From Gonatopus flavifemur (taxonomy: Eukaryota > Arthropoda > Insecta > Hymenoptera > Dryinidae), in the NCBI GenBank assembly GCA_018340375.1, contig JAFFJZ010000002.1:22400001-22464000 (forward strand): a stretch of DNA of 64,000 nucleotides. The letters are read 5' to 3'. Positions 46,190 to 57,659 of the stretch are shown piece after piece. The number at the start of each line of letters is the position of its first letter. Position 1 is the first letter of the stretch. Below the pieces are notes generated by a model. The model worked only from the letters and a program-made list of their open reading frames with translations, was not told the origin of the DNA and did not search any database. The translations under genes were made by a program, and so were the position numbers.

Positions 46190-47320
46190 ATTGAATTTTC
46201 AATGCAATAATATTGCATCACAGTTGTACGATATCGAGTAGATGACGAGGTTTCGCCGGATGAAAGGATTTAACGACCGAACGAGAGACGGAAAGGTCAT
46301 CCCGAGGAGTCTAATGACGATCATTACGATTAGAATTCTACCATTCCGTATGCTTTGAACGTGTACACAATGGTACTAGAGACTTTATTGGTTCTCAATG
46401 AACAATGAGATAGAGTGAAGTTGATTCGTAAAATCACCCAACTAAATTCAATATCAGTGGATAGAATGTAACAAAAAGCATATCATATACGTAATGTACA
46501 GTAAGATTTGCATATAAATTTGATTTTTATATAATTTACATACATTATAGATTGCAATGTATGATTCTCACCATTTACGGAATACGTGGATGATTTACAT
46601 ATTATTCAAATAAGACCTACGAGAAAGTTAGACACCTTTCAAATCCATTCGACAGGTATTGAATGGAACGCTCTTCGAATTTCGCTGATAACGGGAAATT
46701 ATGTGAATGAATTTTCATTCCTTGAATATTCATTTAATGGACTGGAATGCACGAGTTCTATTTAAAATTTCAAAATCTCGTTATCCCTCTTAATATCTAC
46801 GTATGCGGAAGGGGAATATTGGATAAAGATTTTATTTTACACTTGTACAGAAGTTTTATATGTGCTTGATATTAATCGTATGAAAAAATATCATCCCACT
46901 AAGATAATGTGCCTTTTGATGTGCGTTGGCACCCTGAGAGAAGAGCTTGTTTGTGATGAAGCAAGCTCAATAATTATAAACATATCAGCATTTTGATCAA
47001 ATAAGATTTTTTGAAGGGGTCTAGAATTTTGGAAAAACCTATTTTTTCTTTTTGCATATTTTCAAAGTTCAAACTTTTAAGGGCATGTTTTCAGAAGAGT
47101 TTTGTGAGAAAATGTGAGTATAATGTATCATTGTAACCAGGGGTCTATGTTATCCCCTGGATAAATAAAAAAGAAATTTGTTCCTCGCATCTGTCCCATA
47201 AACTATGGGGGGGATGAATTTCTTGTTTAAAGAATTCTGGGCCCTCCCGTTTGTGGAATGGATGTGACACTAGAGCTTTGTTTTTGGCATGTCGAGTCTC
47301 TCAGGGTTTCCGAGGTTTTT
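46190..47320. other. Stretch without recognised gene
   Basis: AT-rich sequence with no open frame of note and no recognised repeat. Confidence 0.5.
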
Positions 47321-47325
47321 CTTAG

Positions 47326-47615
47326 AGAGATTGAGAGAGGGTAAATCATTCGAATCGGGAGTTCGCGGGTGAAACGATTCCGTACGATATCATCCGCGTC
47401 AAAATGTTTCTCTCTTCCCTCGTTCTAGCTTTTTCCGGAGTGGACAGTGTGGGAGATATAAACAGTGAAACAGTTTACTTTCAGCAAGAATTAAGCATCT
47501 GTGAGTGTGTGTTCGCCGGACTTTTGGACCATCTCCTTTCCAGAACGTAACTCCAATTTGGGGTCGAGTTTGGCGAACCCACCCTCCCTCCACCTTCTAA
47601 AGGTTTCCGAATTCG
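47326..47615 (+). other. Exon-like GC-richer block, possibly 5' leader
   Basis: The block is preceded by TTTTTCTTAG (acceptor-like, AG at 47324-47325) and ends GAATTCG before GTGAGTGA (donor-like, GT at 47616-47617). It includes a 48-codon frame from ATG at 47404 (MFLSSLVLAFSGVDSVGDIN onward) that begins with a signal-peptide-like hydrophobic run but stops at 47548-47550, inside the block. The sequence is visibly GC-richer than its neighbourhood and carries no inverted repeat. It could be a non-coding 5' exon with an upstream ORF, or chance. Opposed frames of 64 and 108 codons on the minus strand (47399-47807) have no motif. Confidence 0.25.
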
Positions 47616-48120
47616 GTGAGTGACAGCTATTTCATTCCACACCCTTGCTTTTCTTTCCCGCTCCTCTATGACTTGATTTTTCCTACAATAGGACCCTCCC
47701 GTCGCTGCATGATAGAAGAAGAATCTCTTTGTATTTTGAAATAATGACCTACCCGTCAATGTACAAGAATTTCCGAAATTATAGTTCATATCTGAAAAAT
47801 GAATCAAATCCTCAATTCATCCTACCCCCTTCCACCTCCAGTTGATCCTACATATCCTAGTAAAATATAATCGGTTATCCCTGTCAGTTATACAGCACTG
47901 ACAAGGGTAAACTCATGAGGAAGGACCGATGCGTCCACCTTTCCTCTCAATTAGAACAAAGTTGCGGCGAGCTCGACTTAAAAATCGGAGTCTCGCTCAC
48001 GCCGTAACAAAACTGGTGTAACATTTACGCTTTAAGAAGCCCGACTGAATGCCGTCGCATCTTACTTGAAAAATTAACCGCAATTCAGTCTTTCTCATTT
48101 TGTCGGCGTGTGTTTTCAGC

Positions 48121-48302
48121 GCTTAGGTTCAGATGAAACAGGGCTAGCTTTGGCTGCATCTTGGAATGAACTTATACGCAGAATCGAAGCAAATTTTACT
48201 CTTCACTGTGTAGATTGTTTGAAACTGTGCTTGAATCTTCAAACACATTTTTCTCGAGAGAGTGTGCATGATATCTCAAGTTCTACTCAATCGATTTACT
48301 AA
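48121..48302 (+). CDS. Candidate exon, unknown
   Basis: TGTGTTTTCAG (AG at 48119-48120) precedes a block open for about 60 codons: RLGSDETGLALAASWNELIR, then RIEANFTLHCVDCLKLCLNL, ending at a stop at 48300-48302. Composition is ordinary for a protein, with no low-complexity run, and the region is not part of a detected fold-back. It would be a 3' terminal exon if real. The acceptor has only a short pyrimidine tract, and no family is recognised. A chance frame is equally possible. Confidence 0.22.
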
Positions 48303-48309
48303 AAATTTG

Positions 48310-49670
48310 GCACAGAGCTTCTTTATAGATTGCAGTTTCGTACTAAGAGGAATTTTTTGAGAAATTTCTATGTTTTTTGTCCCTTTAAATCCCCAAAGGT
48401 GAAAAAAATTAGGAAAAAAACGTGAATTTTTTCTTAAACCACCGCCATTTTGTGAAAAATAATTTTGTGCGATGGTTAAATCCTTCTTCTTCAGGAATTC
48501 ACAAAAAAACATGTTTTTCAGATCACTAGGTGGACTGGAATCCTGCACACCAGGTCACGACAATTTTTTATGAGCCCTCACTTTGCCGGTCTGCAATTTC
48601 TTTAATTTTGATTTCTTTGATAATATTCTTGATATTTTGAAATCTGAAAATGTCAATAAATAACTAGTGGAGAAATGGATGGTAAAAATATTTTTTGGAT
48701 TCTTTTTACGGCGTCCGAAACAACACCGAAAATCCGGGCGTCTAAACCAGAATACCCCCTTAATAGTTAACAAACCTTATTTGATTGAAATAAATTTAGA
48801 ACACTTGTTTCTCAGTGCATGGATTCAGATATGCATTAAAATATTAAATTTACAATACTCTGGCTGAAGAAACCCATTGATTCTTCTCAAATCTTATTGA
48901 AATTGTCAATAAAAGAACTCGGAGAAATCTAATTTTGCCGGAGCAGCATATGTTTGGTTCATCCATTTCCTACCATATCAGTTTTCTCTGTGAATAGCAT
49001 CAAAATTCCAATAAATGATTCATATTCCCAAACTGGGAGTCCCAAGAAAATGTCGATGAATGATACAACCGTTGCCTCGAATCTATCAACTGTCGCTGTA
49101 CAATCGTAATCAAGCTTGTTGCTCTTCGATATTTCGCACTCTGCATCGATCCACTCAAATTAAGAGAAGGTACAATTTCTTCGAAGAGAGGATTCTTCAT
49201 GAGAACTGTTTATGAATGGATTGATGCACATTTTCGTTCCAATATAACGATACAGCAATGTTCAATGGAATATCTCGCATTGATCTTTTTACAGACGAAC
49301 AAAAACTTTTCTTGCAATTTCCGTACACTTCACTGCTTTGAAAACTCTTTTAACAGCGTCTCTTACTTTTTTATGTTTATTACTTTTCTCTCACTCATCA
49401 CTTTTTATAGTTTCTCATTTTCTTTCACTTTTCCTTCACTTTCTTTCATTCTCTTTCAAGTCGCGTTGGTGCTGTTTTTCATATCCATTCACTATTATTC
49501 ACCTCTCCCAACTGTCTTTAATTTTCACTTGATCTTTTTGATATCCTCCCAACCTTTTCCTTCTCTTTCCAATTCCTTTGAGTACTCGACTTGATTATCC
49601 GCGCGAAGTAACCTACTTCGATGAACGGATTGGGGATAGCAAAAAAATTTCAGAGTCATGGAAATTTTAC
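48310..49670. other. Stretch without recognised gene
   Basis: Frames of 64 to 131 codons (largest 49199-49594, phenylalanine/serine-rich from a T/C-rich tract at 49340-49570) have no motif. No repeat was recognised. Confidence 0.45.
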
Positions 49671-49677
49671 GTACGTA

Positions 49678-49856
49678 CACTGAGAGAACGTTTGTTTCGG
49701 ATGAACAAAATTTATTTGTCTGTATGAAAGCCTTAATTATTGTGAACCAAATTTTGTTCACCTCAAAGAAAAATTCTATTTCAGCCAACCAAAAAGTTTC
49801 TTTGCGTTCATTTCAACCAAAATTTTGTTTGGCTGGAACAAACTGTGTTTTCAGTG
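49678..49856. repeat. MITE, CACTGAGAGAACG end
   Basis: CACTGAGAGAACGTTTGTTT mirrors AACAAACTGTGTTTTCAGTG. The body has GAACAAAATTT and AAATTTTGTTC words. The right half resembles 20985-21195. Confidence 0.8.
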
Positions 49857-50812
49857 CACGTGGAATGGAACGTATTTACAAATTTGATTTGTATTTATTT
49901 TATAGAGAAGTATCTTTATATGCTCATCAAGTTATTATTAACATTGTTGTTCATGGATACGGATTTTGAACTTCCGGAGTGAAGCCACGTCTTGTATCGA
50001 TTGGTTGCTGTTGATATCCTTTTCTCTTCCACGTGAGGATGTTGACTCCTTCGCCAGTGAGATACCGTCTGGAAACCCGTACAAGGAGAAAAGAGAAATT
50101 TTTTCTGACAGTGAAATCTAGTTGTGCTGGGTCCCTTTTGCGGGAGCAGCAAACTATGAGTTATCACAGCAGATGTTACACAACCAAATGAAAAAAAAGA
50201 CCTTGATACAGTAGCAAAGTAGGTACACCCATGAATAGCCAGACTGCATCGTACAATTTGAGGAGAACAAGAAAAACGTACTCAGACCAGCTGGGATTTT
50301 TTTGTGAACCTTGTGAAGTTTGAGATCTCAAACAGCGTTCGTTAAATTTGAACGAATTATGTCATTCGATGCCGAATTGAATTGCCGGTGATTCAACGCC
50401 ATCTGTATCAAATATAGAAAGTCGAAGGTTCTTCTTGTTCTGATTAAATTGTACTTCATTCCTGCAATCATAAAATGGAATCACCACTATGCTGAAATCA
50501 AGCCAAGATATCTCTACAATGCGAGAAGATCTAAGAAGTCTAAAAAAAGAGGTAATTTCACAGGAGTTCCAAATTCAATTAAGTTATCGAATTTCGTGAG
50601 AATTCTCTCAACAGTTTTGCAAACAATTACACAACTGAATGAAGCCATGGCGGTGACTATGAAGTTTTGAATCCAACATTTTATTTCAATACTAAATTCT
50701 CGAATTCTTGAGAATAAGAGAATTTCGAGAATCTCCAATGATTCGATAATATCAACCATCTTCTGATTTTCGAATAATGATTCGACGAAAAATCCAATAT
50801 AAAAACGGTATG

Positions 50813-51155
50813 ATCAGAGAGAAGATGAGAGTGCGCACGGCCGGGGTTCCATCGCTGGTAAACATTGAAGCGCCCTCTTATCGGATAGAACACGGCACCG
50901 ATTACACCGACCCCCTCTCTTATTTTTCAATTTTTTAAATTATAATAATGTAAAATCATATGCATTTTGTGTCGATAAATAAAATAATTTTAATCACATA
51001 CGTATTAAAAAATATACAAAAGGAATGCGCGGTGTTGTAATATTGCAAAATAAAATTTCTGTGTAATCATTTCCATGATCCAACCGCCAGAGGGCCGGTG
51101 GAAGTTTCAATAGCAACGAAAAGGTGCCCGTGCGCACTCTCATCTTCTCTCTGAT
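50813..51155. mobile_element. MITE with ATCAGAGAGAAGATGAGAGT ends
   Basis: The terminal repeat ATCAGAGAGAAGATGAGAGT plus GCGCAC at the left is exactly mirrored at the right (GTGCGCACTC then ATCTTCTCTCTGAT). ATG lies on both sides (50810-50812, 51156-51158), suggesting a 3-bp target duplication. The inside has GCGCCCTCTTATCGGATAG near the left, CGCCAGAGGGCCGG near the right, and an AT-rich centre. The perfect arms suggest a recent insertion. It is a different family from the CACGG/CACTG elements. Confidence 0.85.
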
Positions 51156-51482
51156 ATGAAATTTTGACAGCTGTCTTTTGAAGGTTAGTACTAACTGAAA
51201 GACAGGTGAATGCAGTAAAATTCGCGCCATCTATGTGTTAGGCCCGGGACTTTTCAGCCCATGTTACAAAAACTTGTATTTCGTTACTGACTTGACTTGA
51301 GTTAGTGAGCAAACAAACCGTTCATGCATTAATGTTGCCCTAATTTCCTTTTCTCTGATTCAAATGGAAAGGTAGATTTCAGTCGTAATGTATTCGGTGT
51401 TGCAGTCGTCTTTGTAATTACATTTCAGAATGAGAGGACGTTCAATACATTCTTAAACAATCGTCAAAAATTACCCTGTCTG

Positions 51483-51723
51483 CACGTAAAAAAAGATCAT
51501 GGAATGATCAGTAGAACAGATAGTGAACTGGTGACAACCACGAATTTTTATACACAGTTGCTAACAGAGACGAGTAATGGTTCCTATTTTGGTATCCTAA
51601 AATACAATATAGTGTACCAAAATAGGAACCATTACTCGTCTCTGTTAGCAACTGTGTACAGAAATTCGTAGTTGCCACCAGTTCACTATCTGTTCTAGTG
51701 ATCATTCCATGATCTTTTTCCGT
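51483..51723. repeat. Near-perfect hairpin MITE
   Basis: The arms 51483-51594 and 51615-51723 pair almost base for base around a 20-base loop. Examples are GATCATGGAATGATCA with TGATCATTCCATGATC at the ends and TAATGGTTCCTATTTTGGTA with TACCAAAATAGGAACCATTA at the loop. The ends CACGTAAAAAAA and TTTTTCCGT are of the CACGG type. The high arm identity implies recent origin. Confidence 0.9.
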
Positions 51724-51779
51724 CCATTCACATTGCATATTCCCTACTCGAACACCTTCCTTTTCTAACATTCATTCTG

Positions 51780-52655
51780 ATGTGTTGGATTTGTTCTGAT
51801 TTGATTCATATCAGTGATGGTTCGATCGAATCAGAATCATATAAATTCTACTCAAGATTTTCAAATTAAACTCACGAATTGACAAAAGCAAACAAAAGTT
51901 TCAATGACTTTCCTCGTGATACTCTTCTACGTATTGAATGAACATTCAACAGAGATGCTGTGCATTAATTCAAATTCAACTGAAAGCACTGAATATCACT
52001 CTTGTTCGTTGAACCTGCAGTTGAACATTGAAAAAATATCAGCGAAAGAAACGGATTTTCATTCTTTGATAGTAATTGTGAAACACCAACAATGCAAGTA
52101 CGTTAGAACGTATATATATCGATGACTCTTATCGGGTTCGTTACGAATCAACGAACAATGCGAGTAGACAATAGGAACGATTGATGACAATGGAAGTTCT
52201 ACCATTTATGCGAATAATTCTTCTTATTCTCCGTTTTCTCTGTTTTTCTCTATTTTGTTCAACTCCGATGCCCTGATCCCTCGGTTTTTCCTTGCGTTTT
52301 TTTTTTCAAATCTCATGTTCGCACTATTGAACAACTCTTCGTCCCTACTGATAACGTACAACGTCAACGTTGGAAATGAATGATTCTACGGAATACGGTT
52401 CCCCAAACCGATCCCTCGAAGGATGAATAAAAACGAGAATTTGATCGAACATAAAAATATGTAAGTGGAAAAGAATATATCACACAAGTTTGAGAATTTT
52501 CAAGCTCTAATCCTCTACTTTGGAATCATTATGCGAAAAGTCTCAGCGAAAGGGATATTTTTCGCTGCAAGCGTTGAAAGATACTCGCATGTTCGCTGAC
52601 TAGACACGGTGAGGTATTTAACCAAAAAAGATGACTTCGAGTCACTATTTTTACT
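51780..52655. other. Stretch without recognised gene
   Basis: AT-rich. A 73-codon plus-strand frame (51904-52125) has no motif. A T-run lies at 52300-52310. Confidence 0.45.
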
Positions 52656-52658
52656 TAC

Positions 52659-52727
52659 CGCATTCCTCGAGTGCTTTGAATTTGTCATTCTTCCGTTGAT
52701 CCGTAAAGTTACACGTTCCAATGAGAA
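52659..52727 (-). CDS. Candidate 69-bp internal exon, unknown gene
   Basis: Read on the minus strand, GTTTTCATCAG (acceptor) is followed by 69 bases that are open in the first frame (FSLERVTLRINGRMTNSKHS, then RNA) and then by GTAAGTAAAA, a close match to the consensus donor. The exon length is a multiple of three and the composition is GC-richer than the flanks. The same frame stays open for 83 codons through the intron side (52515-52766), which is less diagnostic. The protein is not recognised. If real, a minus-strand gene spans this part, opposite in direction to the candidate at 12739-12788. Confidence 0.3.
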
Positions 52728-52874
52728 CTGATGAAAACTTGTTAGAACGTTAACAGTTGTATACAAAATTCTAAATATCTTTTATTGAATTTATCTACAC
52801 AATTGAGGGAATAATTTCGAATAGAGTGAATAGAGTTTCGAGAGAAGACATGAGAATTAGTTGTTGTAAGAACG

Positions 52875-52911
52875 TAGCAGCAGTAGCAGCAGCACCAGCA
52901 GCAGCAGCAGC
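52875..52911. repeat. (CAG)n-like trinucleotide repeat
   Basis: About twelve AGC/CAG units with TAG and CAC interruptions. It is not within a credible coding frame. Confidence 0.9.
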
Positions 52912-52919
52912 TAACTTTT

Positions 52920-55900
52920 GAATTTTATACCTTATTCACTGAAGAATGATTCATTGAATACCGCATATTGTTCGGAAAATTCTTGCATTATACCGATACG
53001 ACGATACAAAAGATACTACCACGCACTTGAATGGATGAGAATTCAGAATCACGGTACAAGTCATTTATATGACCTTCCCCTCACGGATGAGTATTCTAAC
53101 GAATAGGTTGAACATGTTCGTAATATACAACGGGAATATCTGTGATGGGAAAAAAGCTCACAGGAAATGATAAAATGGAACGAGATAAATGAAAAAATAT
53201 CATTGAGAAAAACTCAGATTATATGACGGAAGAGTGGATGTTTGCGAAGTTGCATAACAAGGTTAGGACGTCACTTGACTCCATTTCAACATGTATCCGA
53301 GTTTTATCAAGTAGGACTTCTGTTGAAAAATAATGTTGAAAAATTTCTCTCCTTTCTCGGTATACATTCAATTCTAATTAATAGGATTCGTATTATTACA
53401 TACCGGAAAATTTCATCTTGAATCTCACGCACAGAATTTTCGTTTCCTGGATTTTATTGAATTCTGATAATACGAACGTCAGTGATATCGAAGTTTTATT
53501 TAATCCTCGTACTGACGTATCTTCTCGGATACTTTGAATATTGTTATACTTCGTGGTCCCGGAATTTGAAATATCGATGGAATCGAGCTGAGGGATCGTT
53601 ACGGAGTTTAATAAAATCATTCCTGGTGGATGAAAAGAGAAAAAGAGCAGGGAAGGGATGTTTGTATTCCATTTTTATCCTGTCATATTGATTTTATTCC
53701 AATTATCGTTCAATGATCAGGAATGACTCAGTCGAGAATCCGGAAATTCTAAGAAAAAGCTGCGACCACAATCGAATAACTGTTCAAGGCAATCCAGGAT
53801 GAGAAGGATGATCGTATGAAGTTTTCATACAATTTTCTTTGAAGGTGCATAGAAATTTGTTGAAAATTCAAAGAGTATTTGAGATTCTAAGTGAAATTGC
53901 TGATGATTATGGAAGTATTTTTTTTTTTCATTAAATTTCGTATTAAATGAAAAATGGAAGGATATTCCTTGTATGAAATTTCTCAAAATCGAATTCTTAT
54001 GACGTGCAACGAGTATGTAACGAGTAAGCCACAGTATATCAAACAACAGCTTGTTGGTTATTGATGGATAACTGGCTAGTTAATAATAACGAGTTAATTA
54101 TTCTTGAGTTACTGATTAGCTTCTCATCAGTTTTCATGCGTAGTTTCAACTCAATTAGAGCGGTGTACTCTCCACAGTTACTGGTGAGCCTTACACGTTG
54201 ATTCCCTGTAAATTAATTAATGCTCCATCAATTATCGGAGACAATTCCAACCAGAAGAGTGAGAATTGAAATATCAATTCGAAATTCATCACAAAAAGAT
54301 ATTGAAAACATCCTAACACATACACAAATTTTTAGAATCCTTGACGATACTTAAGAATGTGCACGTACTGGTTTTTTTTTTGAATTGATTATATCATCCC
54401 TATGAATTTGCAAGCAACTGAAATACCGGCACGTACCGAGCCGAACAATTATTCTCATCTCACGAACTTCCAGCTGATGAGAAACGGGTTGTTACCATGA
54501 TATTATCATTAACCTGGGAGATCATCTAGGTCATGCGGGAAGAAGCTTCTATCTATTTACCCCTTGTCTTTTCTCTTTCTCTCTCTGTAATGAATTCCAC
54601 AAACTGAGTGTAATAAAACGATCTGCTCAATGTTCATTTACCTATTTATCTTAATCATGGTCAGATTTTGTACTTTCACTCCCAATTCCTGTTATCCGTC
54701 TTCTCTTTCATCCTCACTCTTCCTTTCACACCGCATTCGTAAAACGAGAATAGATTCATTTATCTCAACAATTGAATTCGATATACCTCTTGCGTTGCAA
54801 CAAAAGAATATTCATTCTCAATTTATGTTTGTTGAAATAACCCTCGATATGTCGATACCCTGGTTTGAAGAGAAAATCTATTTGATCGTCAATACCGAAG
54901 ATCCAAGGAAAGTTTCTTTACAGATGAAAAAGCGATAAACATTTGTTTTCCAAAGCATCAAGCGATGTTTACACTTTGCAAATGTTCTTACTGTACGGAA
55001 GAATTCATCCCAACATCGAATTTGAAAGTAAGATGTGCTCCCATACCTTATAAATATTTCATATCCAGAAAATCTTTTAGATAAGTTCAAGGCGCTTCAT
55101 GCAACACTTGTAAGATGGTTTCTGAATGTCTTAAACTCTTCTGCTGTCTGAATGATGTATATAAAAGACGAGGTTAAAACATCTAAAATAGATCTCAAGA
55201 TATTGCATCAGGTATTTTTCATTTCCCAAAGAGAGGTACCGGGGGACGTGAAACATGCGATGATTATTTCAATATCTATCTCGAAACTTCAAAAATGCAT
55301 CTGCTTTATGATTCCATTTTTTACTTATCCGTGAATTGAATATGATTTGATGCTTCAAATTTAGCCACAAATTGGTGAAGGGTTTGCACATGGGAATGAA
55401 TTTGAAGGATTCAAATGAAGAAAACATTGACAGGGAATGATTATAGTGATCGTAATCCAGTCGAACCACGAGCGTTCAAGCGTTTGAATACCCTGGTTTT
55501 GAAATTTCATTATCTAGGAAGCACTTTTGTTGGACTGTTCGATGAAAGGCCAATGAATCGAGTAGCATGGAAAGGCCGTATCATTCGAATTATTATTCAC
55601 GTAGTCATTACTATAATGATAGAACTATCAATCATCTAATGCATGGTTGTTTCAATGCATTGCGACTTTGTATGCTAGCTAAACGACTTCGCAACTAAAT
55701 GTGACATGCATAATTTTCAAAATTGGCACCTACCTCATTTTACTCCTCATCTTACTACTCTCTCTTTCTTTCTCTCTTTGATGTACTGACAGGTATCATA
55801 GTTAAACATATCATTTCTACTAATCAAGACACGATGTATCGTGGATCGTTACATATTTGTGCCAAGCTCATTTAACAAGTTAAACGCCACGAAGACAACG

Positions 55901-56560
55901 ACATCACAAGAGAATATTAAAACAAGAGAAAGAGGAATGAAAATATAATCATACCATGGTTTGGGATATGAACTGGGATGTACGCGATGATGCGTTGTGA
56001 TATATCATTCTAATTCATCCCATCATTCAAAGAATCCTCATGAAATTTTTATCAAGAGCTTGGACGAGAATAATTTATCGTTTCAGGAAATAAATGAATA
56101 ACACTGCGGTAAGTATCTTGGAGAAGTGATAAATTATCGATACCGAAAAGACATCCAATAGCAACCGAATATTGCAGTTTTGAAGCTGCACTATCGCTTC
56201 GGATATATCGAAAAACTGTAAAAATTTACGTTATGATCCTCCGAATGGGAACACCACCAGCGCGGACTGATGTCGTGGTTCTCGAACAAAAGTGAAGGTA
56301 AAAAAGTACAACAACTCTACCACTGTATTTAAAGTTTGACGGATTGTGTTTTGGTCGGATTCGCGTGTCGGAATTAATATTTGAATTCAGGTGTTTTTGT
56401 GGAAGTTTTGAATTAATAATTCTGTAGACAGCGTAGACAGCTGAGAGATTTTGTGATTCCCCAGTTCAATTTGGAATCATGTGGGAATAGAGGAAAAGGA
56501 AGCAGGTTTTAAAATAATTTTTTTAGTTACCAAGAACATTCATTTGTTAATCTACTGTTA
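52920..56560. other. Stretch without recognised gene
   Basis: The longest repeat-free part of the window. It is AT-rich, with frames of 60 to 102 codons (for example 54630-54938 plus) that lack motifs. An acceptor-like TTTCTCTCTTTGATGTACTG then ACAG occurs near 55795 without a convincing exon after it. Confidence 0.45.
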
Positions 56561-56563
56561 AAT

Positions 56564-57189
56564 CCCAATAAACACACATACGTTATTTCAACGTTGAAAA
56601 AACGTTAGACTGTCAAACGGACGTTAATCGTTGATTTTCAGTTGAAATTTGATAGGGAAATAGACGACCAGGAATCACGTTTTGATGACGTGTAATTTAC
56701 ACTAATATTCAAAAATAACTATCAAACGACGTCCTCAAAAAACGTGTTTTGAACGGGTTTGAATCACGCGTTTAAAATGTGTTTATGACACCTTGTGTTT
56801 GAACATCAATTGAAGATATTCTGCTGAAAATGTCGAACGGAACCGAACAATGGTTAAAATTTCAACAAAGAGCAAGATAGTAAATAGTGTGGCATACTTA
56901 CCAAATTCTGTCATACTCAGAAATACTATTGTTCTCGATATTGAATGAAAAGTTTTCAAAAAAAAATTTGTTGGATTCAATTCACGTTTAGAACCATCAT
57001 TAGGGCACGTTAATATTTGACGTCTTTTAAATGATGTTCAAACCGTTGATATGACGTTATTTTATGGTTGAAAACCACGTGATCTGCCGCGACATTTTGA
57101 CGTTGGATCAACGCAAGAATATTACTAAATCACAACGTGTACTTATTGACTGTTCTTGACGTTTTTAAAACATGCGTGCGTTTACTGGG
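56564..57189. repeat. AACGTT-motif element, CCCAATAAACAC ends
   Basis: CCCAATAAACACACATACGT mirrors GCGTGCGTTTACTGGG, with AT on both sides. The ends are dense in AACGTTGAAA, GACGTTA and ACGTCA words in both orientations. The terminus CCCAATAAACA is shared with the GATATCTT element starting at 32770, although the internal motif is different. Confidence 0.75.
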
Positions 57190-57192
57190 ATA

Positions 57193-57648
57193 CACTGGAA
57201 AAAATATTTATTTGTCCTTTCCCCATAAAATATTTATTCGTAGAAATTAAATATTCAATTAAATGCATAAACTGATTACTTGCGGTGAATAAATTATTAA
57301 TTTAGAAGACCAATTTATTTGGGGCAAGCATTCCATTATTTGATTCGATTAAATATTTCATTAATCCAAAGAAATACACGGAGGAAAAGGAATAGGGATA
57401 ATCACTGAGCGAATAGTAAAATATGGACAGACCAAACTGCGCAATGAAAATAACTAAACGACTCAATCGAAATTACAATGCGCTTAATTGAATCAACGAT
57501 GCGTTTAATTAGAATAACTACGAAATTGATTATAGTAACTAAATGTTTGGTCCGTCCATATTTTTACTATACCAGTTTTCTCTGCGTATTTTATGGAGAG
57601 AGGACAAATAAACTATTTATTTGGCTGGAAAAAATTTTTTTTTCAGTG
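57193..57648. repeat. CACTGG MITE interrupted by a second MITE
   Basis: CACTGGAAAAAATATTTATT mirrors TTGGCTGGAAAAAATTTTTT...CAGTG only in part. Inner arms with TATTTATTTGTCC and GGACAAATAAACTATTTA pair better. The insert is 57377-57596 (CACGGAGGAAAAGGAATAGG at the left, GTTTTCTCTGCG at the right, TA on both sides; the arms share AATATGGACAGACCAAAC / GTTTGGTCCGTCCATATT). Confidence 0.75.
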
Positions 57649-57659
57649 CACTGGATATA

